Shown: piece after piece, positions 36,723 through 44,872 of the stretch
Numbering within the stretch: the first letter of the stretch is position 1
Layout: each line of letters starts with the position of its first letter
From: Caldilineaceae bacterium
GTDB lineage: Bacteria > Chloroflexota > Anaerolineae > Caldilineales > Caldilineaceae
Assembly: GCA_020846635.1 (NCBI GenBank)
Contig: JADLDO010000023.1
Location: 310,001 to 374,000, forward strand
Direction of reading: 5' to 3'
DNA length: 64,000 nt
Program-made: the position numbers and the translations under genes
Notes under the pieces: model-generated
What the model saw: only the letters and a program-made list of their open reading frames with translations
Database searches by the model: none
Told to the model about the DNA's origin: nothing

Positions 36723-37700
36723 TCAGACTAGATCGTCGGTGATGCCCAGCCGCACCCCGTCCAGCACATAGTTCTGTGCGGTCGTCTCAATGCGCTTGTG
36801 GCCTAGCTGGTTCTGCGCCAGCCGAATGTCTTGCTTGGCAAGCTGTGTACCCACATATCGGCGGAAGTCATGCGGCTTGATATGCTCTAGCCCCACGGCA
36901 GTGGCGTACCGCTGCACCATCTCCCATGCGCTCTGCCGGGTGATGGGCTTGTTGCTAGGCTGTCTATCCCCCCGGCCAGCAAAGCCGGTGAAGATGTAGG
37001 GTGAGCCAATGCCTAGTGCCTGCCGCGCCTGGAGCCATTCGTCTATAGCTACCTTTGCCTCTTTGCCCATTGCCCGTGGCTTGGCATCTGCCTGCCCCTT
37101 GCCTGCTACGTGCGCCATCCAGCCCTGCTTGCCATCGTCATCCGTTCCCCATTCTAGCTGATCTTGCTGCAAGGTCACTGCCTCGCTGATCCGCAAGCCC
37201 ACCGTCGCCAGGGTCAGCAGCAAAGCGCGGTGCATCTTCCCGGCTGCGGTGGTTGTGTTGGGTGCGTCGATGATGGCGCGCATCTCATCGCGGCTGATAC
37301 GGGTACGGGCATGGGCGTTGCGCCGTTCCTTGTTGGCTGCGACCTTTAGCCCCTTGACATGGCGGAAGGCTTCGGCTGTCTCATGCGGGATATAGCCCTG
37401 CTGCGCTGCCTCGGCCATGACACCACGGATCGCCGCCAAGCGTTGGTTGATAGAGTTCACGCTATAGCGGCGCGGGCTACCGTCTGCCGCTGTCCAGCTA
37501 GCCTCATAGAGTCTCTGCCGCCAGCGCGCTAAGGTAGCCGGTTGCATCGCTGCCTGCCAGTCACCTGCAAAGGCAAGGTAGAAGGAAAAGTGCAGCTTGT
37601 ACTGTTCAAGCGTGCCGGGTGACTTCGTACCTGCGAGGATGGACGTGTCAAAGCGTTGGGCGGGAGCAAGGGCTGTGATGGATATGGCTGTGGTGGTCAC
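36723..37700 (-). CDS. Tyrosine recombinase A (integrase family)
   Basis: 325 residues with a core-binding N-terminal domain (about 20-130) and the catalytic domain. Active-site residues are all visible: Arg170 (LRISEA), Lys201 (GKG), His277 and Arg280 (HDFRR), His301 (GHK) and Tyr311 (NYV). The start is GTG with AGGAGA before it, and a good promoter lies at 37748-37776. It is immediately upstream of hsdM, far from either att end. It could serve as a resolvase, as the integrase of an inner island, or in hsdS variation; no inverted hsdS target is evident here. Confidence 0.92.
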   Translation of the reverse strand: MTTTAISITALAPAQRFDTSILAGTKSPGTLEQYKLHFSFYLAFAGDWQAAMQPATLARWRQRLYEASWTAADGSPRRYSVNSINQRLAAIRGVMAEAAQQGYIPHETAEAFRHVKGLKVAANKERRNAHARTRISRDEMRAIIDAPNTTTAAGKMHRALLLTLATVGLRISEAVTLQQDQLEWGTDDDGKQGWMAHVAGKGQADAKPRAMGKEAKVAIDEWLQARQALGIGSPYIFTGFAGRGDRQPSNKPITRQSAWEMVQRYATAVGLEHIKPHDFRRYVGTQLAKQDIRLAQNQLGHKRIETTAQNYVLDGVRLGITDDLV

Positions 37701-37747
37701 GGTGCATTCTCCTATGTAGCCTTACAAAATGAGAATTTAGTAAGTCT

Positions 37748-37776
37748 AATTTAGCATGGAAATGAGGCTGCGTCAA
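37748..37776 (-). promoter_or_regulatory. Promoter for tyrosine recombinase A
   Basis: On the minus strand TTGACG (37776-37771), 17-base spacer and TAAATT (37753-37748) precede the GTG start at 37700. Confidence 0.55.
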
Positions 37777-38572
37777 CCCCTTATCATGCGTGGTCGGGGA
37801 TCATGGATGCGGGATAGATGTGACTCAGATGTGCGTAGCGGTGCTAGTGGTCGGTAGGGATAGCCGCGCACGTGGGTAGTGCCGTAGCTGTGGTCGTTGT
37901 CTGTGCTGGTACAGCGTAGAGATGGGTATGTGATCGTGACAAGTGTGTGACGGGTGAAAGGTAGAGATGCGGATAGGTGGCGGATGACAGGCGATAGATG
38001 ATAGATGACAGGCGATAGATGATGTGCGGTAGATAGTAAGTGATGGCTGATAGATAGTAGTGGATGAATGGTAGGGTGTAATGTGGTGAGGGTAGTCGGT
38101 GTGTGATGGTGTGATGTGGTAGTTGGTGTGTGGTGTCTTATGTGTGTTGGGGGGTCTCCCTTTTTGTTTCGTTTTGTGTGGTCGTTAGCCCCTCTTACCA
38201 CAAGACCAAAACAAAAGAGACTTGACATAAGCAAGAAATGTGACAAGTCACTCCCTCTCCCGTCGTGCCTGCCAGCCTCGTTAGGTGCGCCAGTTGCACC
38301 AAAGTTCATCCTTCCTGGCGTCGGTAAAGGCTATGCAAAGAGCCATACCTATAAGCAGGAGATGGTGATAAGTATGGCTGTGCAGGTGGTGTGCCCCAGT
38401 GCAGGTAGCGATAGGTAGTACTGGACGAGAACCTATAGATCATACGCAATTTGACAGCATAAAAGGGGATGGCAGTTCCTGAGTCGCATAGTGGCTATGT
38501 CCCCTCTGATCGCAAGGCCAAACAAAAAGGTGGTTGATAGCGGTATCAGGGTGCTTTAGACGTGCCATGTCA
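37777..38572. other. Repeat-rich non-coding block between recombinase A and small genes
   Basis: About 800 bases without a credible gene; the long frames on the minus strand (37773-38309) translate to low-complexity His/Thr/Leu repeats. 37960-38150 is very poor in C on the plus strand and made of degenerate GATAGATGA/GGTAGTG units. An imperfect dyad of TTTTGTTT..GTGTGG with CCACAAG..AAACAAAA spans about 38160-38216. The remainder to 38572 shows nothing definite. Confidence 0.5.
37983..38023. repeat. Two perfect 20-base direct repeats, 21-base period
   Basis: GATGACAGGCGATAGATGAT occurs at 37983-38002 and 38004-38023, with degenerate versions continuing to about 38150. The 21-base spacing (two helical turns) is typical of protein-bound iterons. 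Confidence 0.85.
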
Positions 38573-38836
38573 TCACCGTACAGGCTTAAGTGCCTCGTCC
38601 CCGTTTTTTGGACTTCTTTTGGGTAACTTTCGGGTATCATCCTCATAGACACTATCAGGAATGGCGATAACTTCCCCTGCGATCAACACTACTGGCCGAC
38701 ACCTGCACCCAGCCGTTGCCCTCTGCAAACGTGGGCAGTCGGTGTCATGTAGCCAGGTTAGCCGGTTGTGCTTGGGACTGATCGCTATATCGCCATAGGT
38801 GTCTAGGTACTGTAGTGTTCTCGCCACATGGTCCAC
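38573..38836 (-). CDS. Small unknown protein with Cys cluster
   Basis: 87 residues, unrecognised. A central CPRLQRATAGCRC segment offers Cys/His ligands that could hold zinc (with the preceding HDTD). The tail is basic. Start is GTG at 38836; AAGGAG, formed at the end of the upstream gene, lies about eight bases before it, and the gap between the genes is five bases, so translation looks coupled. This strongly favours a real gene. It is downstream of the iteron block and upstream gene in the replication module. Confidence 0.55.
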   Translation of the reverse strand: MDHVARTLQYLDTYGDIAISPKHNRLTWLHDTDCPRLQRATAGCRCRPVVLIAGEVIAIPDSVYEDDTRKLPKRSPKNGDEALKPVR

Positions 38837-38841
38837 GGCGT

Positions 38842-39066
38842 CTACTCCTTACCAGCTACCGCTGCGTGCGGCGCACGGTGTAGTACTGCCGCCTTAGCTG
38901 CTCTCTGTAACTGTAGATACTGGTGCATATCCACCCGGCCAGGGTAGTTGTACCTCCTGGCAGGATGGTCGCCACCATTAACGCTATTCCACATGCGTAT
39001 GAGACCAAAGCCACTTGCGTTCTCCTTGCGCTCCCTTGCTATCACATCTATCAAAAGCGATGCCAC
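38842..39066 (-). CDS. Small unknown protein in replication module
   Basis: 74 residues, unrecognised: an N-terminal helix SLLIDVIARERKENASG, then RMWNSVNGGDHPARRYNYPG and a helical tail YLQLQRAAKAAVLHRAP. It starts with GTG at 39066, at the edge of the iteron array, so its expression may be controlled by whatever binds the iterons. Its terminal codons carry the ribosome binding site of the next gene. It may be a replication or copy-control accessory, which is only inference from position. Confidence 0.5.
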   Translation of the reverse strand: MASLLIDVIARERKENASGFGLIRMWNSVNGGDHPARRYNYPGRVDMHQYLQLQRAAKAAVLHRAPHAAVAGKE

Positions 39067-39070
39067 CAGG

Positions 39071-39381
39071 TGTCACCACCATTTCGCCCAAAAGAGTTGT
39101 CTACGTACACGGCACGTGCGTTCTTGCACCCCCGTTATATGCCTACCTCTGGTAGAGTCTCATGCGAGACTACTTCATCTAAAGTCTTTTGATAAAGGTG
39201 GTGACACCTGGTGACACTACCTAAGAAATGGCTCTCTACCTCTGGTAATTAAGTGTCACCACCCCCCCTTTTTTAGGTGGTGACACCCTGGTGACACCTG
39301 GTGACACTAGATGTCGCTTGTGTCCTGTCACCACTACTGTCACCACCTTTGTCACCAGGTCTTGGGCTAAGGGTGGTGACA
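39071..39381. repeat. Iteron-like array: eleven GTGACA motifs; candidate replication origin
   Basis: GTGACA or TGTCAC cores occur at 39071, 39201, 39211, 39254, 39280, 39291, 39301, 39326, 39338, 39350 and 39376. They are often within GGTGGTGACACC, and spaced 10-12 bases inside clusters, in both orientations. Also present: CTACCTCTGGTA repeated at 39143 and 39236, and the dyad AGTCTC-ATGC-GAGACT. The array lies just 3' of the primase-helicase gene, the usual place for an origin in such replicons. Confidence 0.75.
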
Positions 39382-39388
39382 CCCTCCG

Positions 39389-41473
39389 CTATGCTTGGCC
39401 GGGCAGTTTTGCAGGCTTGCGCTTTAGCCCCTGATATCCCCATCGTTTCTTTGAATTGCCGAGATCATCGTCAATGCGTCGTTGTTTTCGCTTTAGTCCA
39501 AGTCCCGCCAGCGTCGTACCTAGAACGGTTTGTAGTCTGGCCTCGTCGAAGTTCACACCCGCACTACGCAGGGTGTCCACAATGTCTGTGGTCTTGATCC
39601 ACCATTCAGGTTCTTCACGGTCAGGGTCTACTATGAACAGGTCGGTGATCCTACCCTCGTAGGGTCGCTCAACTTCACTTTCTTCATTGTTGGCATTCAC
39701 GGCACGTAGCTCTGCTGGTGACAATTGCCAACTGTTGGGGTTGCGTCGGTACGCTGCAACGGCTTGTGCCCACAACTGGTCAATGTCAACTCTCTCAGTA
39801 TAGCTGTGGTCAATGCTCTTGAGGTTGACAACCATGTAACGTCTGTCGCCAGTAGGGTCGTCTAGGAAACCGGCCATCGGGTTGATCGTGCCGATAAAGG
39901 AAGTGACAGAGGGCTTCGTGACGGGGTGCCTGGCGTAGGGAACACGGAAGGTCACATCTTGTTGCGTCAGGAAATGCTTGAGTGCCTCCCTGTCAGCGCG
40001 GCGGGTGGTTGCGCCAAGCTCGGCCACTTCCCATACAAATTTGGTTGCCAAGTAGCGGATGTGTTCGGGATGATCAGGGTTGATCGGCCCTTCAAAGAAC
40101 AGACCGGGAAGTGGACTTCCTAGCCACGCCACAAGAGTGGACTTGCCCAGGTTTTGTCCGCCGGACAAGACTAGCATCCTGTTCTGCGCCCGTACAGCAC
40201 CTTGACTGTAGACTTTCGCCACTGCCCCGATCATCCAGCGGTATAGCAGGGTCGGAAACACCGGAGCCTTACCAGCCTCTCCGTAGTCGATAGGTTCGTG
40301 GGCATCCTTCACCAGGTCGCCCATCAACATAAAGCGGTCGCTGCCATCCCACTCAAGGCTGTCTAGGTACTCCTTGATAGGGTGGTGGCTGTTCTGGTGC
40401 GCCACCGTATAGAGGACATCCTTTAGTGCATCCAGACTGGGCTTACCACTCTTACTGTAGCCATCATCTCTTGCGCGCACCCGTATGTGTGCCTCGTTCA
40501 CATCATCTAGCGGCTTACCATTGACCATGATCTGATCGTCTGTCACGTTCAACTGTAGGTGATAGCCCCAACGCTTTAGGTCATCGGCTATGACTTGAGA
40601 GATCGGCTTGTCTGGGTTGGCATCCTGCGCCCTTGTGTACTCTTGCGCTGCGTCTGCCAGTGCGACTAGCTCATCGGCATTCCCACCAGCAGCCAGCCAG
40701 TCAGACACATCACCTTTGGGGAGTATCCCCTCCAACGGCACTACAACTACTCGTTCGGCAGTGCCCGTCAATTGCTTGGCTACATCCGCTGCATGTCTGC
40801 GGCCAGGATCGTCATTATCAGGAAGGATGCACACCTTGCGCCCCTTGAAGTGCTGGTTATACTCAGCCTTCCATTTGCCCGCGCCACCCACGTTGCTGGT
40901 AGCTGCCAGCCCTACGGCACGTAGGTTGTCAACGTCTTTCTCTCCCTCGACTATGAACACCCACTGATCAGTAGGAGTCGCTACCAGGTCGGCTAGCTTG
41001 TACAGCACCCGCTTTACGTCGTCTAGTCGCCAATGCCAACCGCCTTGCCCATTAGGTCGCCGCTGCTTGAAGTCCTTTGGGTCATAGCGAACAACCTGGT
41101 AGAGTAGGGTGCCGTCCAGATCAGTGTAGTTATAGGTTGCGGCGATGCGACCTTGAGCCTTAGGCTTGCAGCTTGTCTTGTCCTGAGTCTTGCCGGGCGC
41201 AGATAGTTCTCTCATCGTGAGGCCGACAGCCGACAACACCTGCTGGGTAGTGCAACCAGCGTGGCAATGGAGTAGGACCCTCCCGTCCTTGCCCTCCCCA
41301 ACGCTCAGTGACTCTTTTCTGTCGTCGTGTGCAGGGCAGTGGCACTTAATGTCTGACTCGGTTCGTGGCCCGGTGTAGTTTAGCGCACGCAGCACACGGT
41401 CAATGGGGCGAATGCTATCGCCGTTCCCGTTGACATGGGGGGCTGGGTTGACTGTTGTTATGTTCTGAGGCAT
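39389..41473 (-). CDS. Primase-helicase replication protein (zinc, Toprim and VirE-type helicase domains)
   Basis: 694 residues. A zinc-binding start like CHC2 primases (Cys44, Cys46, His49 and LHCHAGC with Cys70, Cys74) leads into a Toprim domain: VFIVEGEKD (Glu176) and ILPDNDDPG (Asp219, Asp221). The C-terminal half is a helicase of the virulence-associated-E type, with LDSLEWDGSDRF, Walker A GGQNLGKST (438-446), KFVWEVAEL and a closing winged-helix-like part. It should prime and unwind the element's DNA. The iteron array follows its stop by a few bases. This is the likely Rep protein. Confidence 0.88.
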   Translation of the reverse strand: MPQNITTVNPAPHVNGNGDSIRPIDRVLRALNYTGPRTESDIKCHCPAHDDRKESLSVGEGKDGRVLLHCHAGCTTQQVLSAVGLTMRELSAPGKTQDKTSCKPKAQGRIAATYNYTDLDGTLLYQVVRYDPKDFKQRRPNGQGGWHWRLDDVKRVLYKLADLVATPTDQWVFIVEGEKDVDNLRAVGLAATSNVGGAGKWKAEYNQHFKGRKVCILPDNDDPGRRHAADVAKQLTGTAERVVVVPLEGILPKGDVSDWLAAGGNADELVALADAAQEYTRAQDANPDKPISQVIADDLKRWGYHLQLNVTDDQIMVNGKPLDDVNEAHIRVRARDDGYSKSGKPSLDALKDVLYTVAHQNSHHPIKEYLDSLEWDGSDRFMLMGDLVKDAHEPIDYGEAGKAPVFPTLLYRWMIGAVAKVYSQGAVRAQNRMLVLSGGQNLGKSTLVAWLGSPLPGLFFEGPINPDHPEHIRYLATKFVWEVAELGATTRRADREALKHFLTQQDVTFRVPYARHPVTKPSVTSFIGTINPMAGFLDDPTGDRRYMVVNLKSIDHSYTERVDIDQLWAQAVAAYRRNPNSWQLSPAELRAVNANNEESEVERPYEGRITDLFIVDPDREEPEWWIKTTDIVDTLRSAGVNFDEARLQTVLGTTLAGLGLKRKQRRIDDDLGNSKKRWGYQGLKRKPAKLPGQA

Positions 41474-41543
41474 AATTCACTTACCTAATTCGCTGCGCCC
41501 ATTCTACGTTGCCGTCGCTGTTCGAGCAGTGACGGCATTTGCT

Positions 41544-41780
41544 TTAGTGGGCATGGTTAATGGGTTGAGCAACAACCGCGCTGGAGTCCGCCAAGACTTT
41601 GCCAGCGCGGTTGTCCATTTCTACCGTTGCTCTGATCTCAGGCTTGGATACAACCTCTGCGTTTTCTATCAGCGTCCGAAACAACTGGCTCAGAGTCATG
41701 CCTGCTTCCCTAGCAAGCATCTCTAGCCGGTCACGTTGCTGTTCACTAACTCGTACTCCTAGCGCACAATTCTTCGGCAT
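41544..41780 (-). CDS. Ribbon-helix-helix (CopG/Arc type) DNA-binding protein
   Basis: 78 residues. The start NCALGVRVSEQQRDRLEMLAREAGMTLSQLFRTLIE is a typical RHH unit: a beta-strand (ALGVRV), helix, turn (GMT) and second helix. The C-terminal 35 residues are unassigned. It lies 70 bases upstream of the primase-helicase gene in the same direction, consistent with a copy-number or operon repressor. AAGGAGAG precedes the ATG and a terminator-like hairpin ends 20 bases upstream of the start. Confidence 0.8.
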   Translation of the reverse strand: MPKNCALGVRVSEQQRDRLEMLAREAGMTLSQLFRTLIENAEVVSKPEIRATVEMDNRAGKVLADSSAVVAQPINHAH

Positions 41781-41800
41781 GACTTACTCTCCTTGAGGGC

Positions 41801-41869
41801 AAAAACAAAAAGAAATGGGACAGCAGACACTCCCCGTGCTGGCGGTAAGAAAGAGTGTAGACTGTCCCA
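41801..41869 (-). terminator. Terminator or attenuator just before the RHH gene
   Basis: On the minus strand TGGGACAGTCTACACTC (41869-41853) pairs, 14 of 17, with 41832-41816 and runs into TTTCTTTTTGTTTTT (41815-41801). It sits only about 20 bases before the RHH start, so it may control read-through into the replication genes. Confidence 0.65.
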
Positions 41870-41873
41870 ACAG

Positions 41874-42197
41874 TATGCGTATGATGAGATCAAGAGTCGC
41901 ACCCTGACTACAAGCCACGCAGTAGTGGCATGTTTGATGTAGTCGGGCTTCGGCAAATGGGAAGGCCCACTTGGGCTTGTCCACCATTTGCTGTCCCCTA
42001 AGTTGCAACTTACCCCACTTGGAGAGAAGCAACTCTTGAAATTCAGATGTGCCTGTAGTATAGCACATGTGTTCATGAACGCCAAACATAGGAACACCCT
42101 CCCCCTGGGGTACATTTCTTGTTGGACTGGTGCCTACACACATTCCTTGTCACAGCCTATCCACTCCTGAAAATGCTAGCCGCACTGACCAGGGGAA
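41874..42197. other. Intergenic region upstream of the RHH gene
   Basis: 324 bases. One minus-strand frame (41784-42089) has a GGAGGG site before ATG, but it would run through the terminator hairpin and end in a Cys-rich composition unlike a normal protein, so I do not call it. The promoter for the RHH and primase genes may lie here. Confidence 0.4.
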
Positions 42198-42677
42198 CTA
42201 CCCTCCTGCTAGCCGCTTTGTACGTGCTGCCCTATACACCAGGATAGACACCGGATGCTTACCCAGCCATCCCTTTGCTGTGTCTACGTCGCTATAGTCG
42301 TAGAGGTTGACGAACCAAGCGCGACGCGCCCGGTCATATAGCAGCAGCGATGGACCAGGGTACTGCCAGTCAAAGAGTATCTGGCGCAGGATGTTCGCTT
42401 CCTGTGGGCGCAGCCCCCAACGCGCGTACCCGTTGCGCCCCCACGGTAGGGGTATCAACAGCTTGCCCGTTGCCGCGTCTATGTTGCAGTAGCCGCCTGC
42501 ATCTTGTTCGTAGGCCAGCAGCACCAGCCGCGCTATAGCCTCGTTCATTAGCTCACAGATAGACTGGTCTACATTGCGTAGGCTTAGACTTTCCGCCGCT
42601 GTTCTTAGCCTTGTGTGTCGTTGTGGTTGTGTCACTGAAACCTCCTGCTTGCGTTCCATTGTTTTTACTATCCGCAT
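42198..42677 (-). CDS. Unknown protein of the integrative element
   Basis: 159 residues, unrecognised. The first 40 residues are basic and Gln/Thr/Arg-rich; the rest looks folded: SICELMNEAIARLVLLAYEQ (helix), then CNIDAATGKLLIPLPWG, an EANILRQILFDW helix and a beta-strand pattern LLLYDRARRAWFVNLYDYSDVDTAKGWLGKHPVSI. The start at 42677 is fixed by AAAGGAG seven bases upstream; the longer open frame overlaps the neighbouring membrane-protein gene. It lies between that gene and the RHH gene, all minus strand. Confidence 0.65.
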   Translation of the reverse strand: MRIVKTMERKQEVSVTQPQRHTRLRTAAESLSLRNVDQSICELMNEAIARLVLLAYEQDAGGYCNIDAATGKLLIPLPWGRNGYARWGLRPQEANILRQILFDWQYPGPSLLLYDRARRAWFVNLYDYSDVDTAKGWLGKHPVSILVYRAARTKRLAGG

Positions 42678-42771
42678 TACCTTACTCCTTTCGAGTTGAG
42701 TTGTCCTGTTTTCAACCAATTTCCGACCAATTTTCGTAGCTGTTTGGTAGCTCTTAGGGTAGCTATCCCAT

Positions 42772-43200
42772 TCATCCCTTGCCCCCTTTGTGCAAGCCAT
42801 ATCGTTTGAAGCGTTCTTGCTGTTCGCGGCGCAGATAGCCCCAAGCCAGCAGCACATGAAAGAAGGTTGCCCCATCTGGGGATACCACCACATGCGCCAC
42901 GTATGCCACCAGCCACACCCCTGCAAAGCCAGCCAACGCCAGCAGTAACGTCACCAGTGACGCGATAGGTACTTGCCAGCCCAGCACGCCGACCAGTGCG
43001 GCTACCAGCCCTGCCACACCTGCTAGGGGAGCCGTAGCCAGACTAAAGCCCTCTGCCCTGTCTCTATACCCTGCATGGGGTAGTAGCACCGTTGTCGGCG
43101 CGCTGGGCAGTTCTCGCGCGATCTCTACTTCCACCACCTGTGGTGGCGGTTCACGCAAAGCAGGAACGAAATTGTCACGTCCTCTCGTCGGCAAGCTCAT
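42772..43200 (-). CDS. Small two-helix membrane protein of the element
   Basis: 142 residues. A Pro-rich soluble start (1-50) precedes two close membrane helices (about 53-73 and 76-105: LAGVAGLVAALVGVLGW and IASLVTLLLALAGFAGVWLVAYVAHVVV), then a short basic tail. GAAGGGAG before ATG supports the start. No family is recognised. It lies between recombinase B and the unknown 42198 gene. It could be an anchor or immunity-type protein, but there is no evidence. Confidence 0.65.
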   Translation of the reverse strand: MSLPTRGRDNFVPALREPPPQVVEVEIARELPSAPTTVLLPHAGYRDRAEGFSLATAPLAGVAGLVAALVGVLGWQVPIASLVTLLLALAGFAGVWLVAYVAHVVVSPDGATFFHVLLAWGYLRREQQERFKRYGLHKGGKG

Positions 43201-43334
43201 ATGCTATACTCCCTTCGTAACTAAAGCGGGACTTATCCTGCTAAGGTGCGTTGCGTGGGGACGTGTGAAGCTGCCAAGCGTATCGCGCACGTCCCTGCCC
43301 TCTAGCTATGATCCTGGTGGGCTGCGTCCCATCT

Positions 43335-44231
43335 TCATAGCCTCCAGTTGTCTGCGGGCGACTGCCTGCGCGCCGCGCCAAAGTCTTGCTCTGCCAGCCG
43401 CACATAGTTGCGAACCATTGACAAGTCGGTATGGCCCAGCAACTCTTGCAGCATGATGGCATTGCCCCCATTGCGTAGGAAGGTGACAGCAAAGGTGTGT
43501 CTGAACCTGTGCGGGTGAACACGTTCGACGCCAGCACGCTTGCCTAGTCGCGTCAGCAGGTGCTTGAGTGTGTCCCGTCGCAAGTGGCCGCCACCGCGGG
43601 TGCTGGGGAACAGCGGCGCATTGCTTCGCGCTGCACCGCGTACCGTTCCCCATCGCCATAGTGCTTTTTGCGTCCGCACTCCCACCACTACCACACGCGC
43701 CTTGTCACCCTTGCCGTGGCGTATATGCAGCCGTCCTGTCTGGGGTGTGTAGTCGCCCACAGTCAGCGCGCACAGTTCGCTGGCCCGTATGCCGCTATCC
43801 AGCAGGGTCAGCACTAGGGCGCGGTCGCGCGTCGCTGTAGGTCGCTCGGCTCCGGTTGCGGTGACTGGTAGCACAGCCAACAGCTTTTGAATGTCTTGCT
43901 CGTCAAAGGGGCGAATGACCTGCTTGGTGAACGGTGGGCGTTTCACCTTACCGCGTATGGCGTGGGGTATGCCTAGCTCTATCTCTGCCCACGTCCATAG
44001 GCTTGACAGGGGAACCCAAGCATCGCTAACCGTGCGCCTGCTGAGTCCAAAGTCATTCTTGAGGTGTAGAAGGAAGCGGCGTATATCCGCACTGGTGACT
44101 GCTTCAATGTCGCAGTCGCTCATAAAGACAACGAAGCGCGCAAAAGTACGGTGATAACCGGGCGTGGTTGTGTCGGAAAATTCAAGCTCTTTGGTTAGCC
44201 AGTAGCCCTGCAAAGCATCCGAAATTTTCAT
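43335..44231 (-). CDS. Tyrosine recombinase B (probable integrase of the element)
   Basis: 298 residues of XerC/XerD-like layout: SAM-like N-terminal domain (about 1-95) and catalytic domain with Arg149 (GIRASE), Lys174 (GKGDKAR), His241 and Arg244 (HRFRH), His267 (GHTDL) and Tyr276 (NYV). All six active-site positions are kept. It lies about 140 bases from attR, the usual place for the integrase of a tRNA-integrating element, so it is the better candidate for insertion at tRNA-Pro. GGAGGT lies upstream at a longish distance. Confidence 0.93.
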   Translation of the reverse strand: MKISDALQGYWLTKELEFSDTTTPGYHRTFARFVVFMSDCDIEAVTSADIRRFLLHLKNDFGLSRRTVSDAWVPLSSLWTWAEIELGIPHAIRGKVKRPPFTKQVIRPFDEQDIQKLLAVLPVTATGAERPTATRDRALVLTLLDSGIRASELCALTVGDYTPQTGRLHIRHGKGDKARVVVVGVRTQKALWRWGTVRGAARSNAPLFPSTRGGGHLRRDTLKHLLTRLGKRAGVERVHPHRFRHTFAVTFLRNGGNAIMLQELLGHTDLSMVRNYVRLAEQDFGAARRQSPADNWRL

Positions 44232-44369
44232 AGTAACGCTGTGACCTCCAGAAAACAGAACGACACCGACAAATGGCTCATGGCTACTTGCGGTGTCATT
44301 TAGAAAGTTTTCCAGAGGTACAGGCTATATGAGATGCCTATACGGACCTACGACGAAACATCCCCCTAG

Positions 44370-44488
<119 letters not shown>

Positions 44489-44490
44489 AG

Positions 44491-44534
44491 ACCGGCCACG
44501 GAGGCAGCCGTGATAGGCCCGTGGCCGGTTCTTC
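44491..44534 (+). terminator. Terminator-like hairpin after tRNA-Pro
   Basis: ACCGGCCACGG (44491-44501) pairs with CCGTGGCCGGT (44519-44529), followed by TTCTT. Confidence 0.55.
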
Positions 44535-44582
44535 GGTGCATCGAGGTACAAAGCGCACATTGTTCGATCGCATATTGTTTAT

Positions 44583-44653
44583 GCGGGTGTAGCTTAATGG
44601 TAAAGCTTCTGCCTTCCAAGCAGAGGACGCGGGTTCGATTCCCGCCACCCGCT
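44583..44653 (+). tRNA. tRNA-Gly (TCC)
   Basis: 71 bases. Acceptor GCGGGTG/CACCCGC, anticodon stem TCTGC/GCAGA with loop CTTCCAA (anticodon TCC), T-loop TTCGATT. No encoded CCA. Confidence 0.95.
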
Positions 44654-44697
44654 CACCTCACTTTTTTCGTGTTGATTTTCCTCACGTCTTACAACCC

Positions 44698-44772
<75 letters not shown>

Positions 44773-44809
44773 TGCGCGCGTCTCTGCTCTATCAGGTAAT
44801 TCCATAACA

Positions 44810-44845
44810 AGCCGGAGCGCAGATCATTTGATCTGCGCTCCGGCT
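44810..44845. terminator. Bidirectional hairpin between tRNA-Met and the F420 gene
   Basis: A perfect 17-bp stem AGCCGGAGCGCAGATCA / complement with a TT loop, placed between the convergent tRNA genes and the minus-strand oxidoreductase. U-runs are weak on both sides. Confidence 0.6.
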
Positions 44846-44872
44846 CTCTAGGGATGGAGGAGTGACAGGTGA

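Noticed and set aside
37773..38309. 178-residue minus-strand open frame in the element
   Set aside because: Its translation is low-complexity His/Thr/Leu/Ser repeat from the tandem-repeat DNA, with no ribosome binding site; the block is better read as non-coding.
39136..39172. Possible CRISPR-like short repeats near the iterons
   Set aside because: The repeats are short, in both orientations and unevenly spaced, with no spacer structure and no cas genes.
41784..42089. Minus-strand frame with a GGAGGG site before its ATG
   Set aside because: It would run through a clear terminator hairpin and T-run and ends in a Cys/Phe-rich stretch; an overlapping frame looks equally random.
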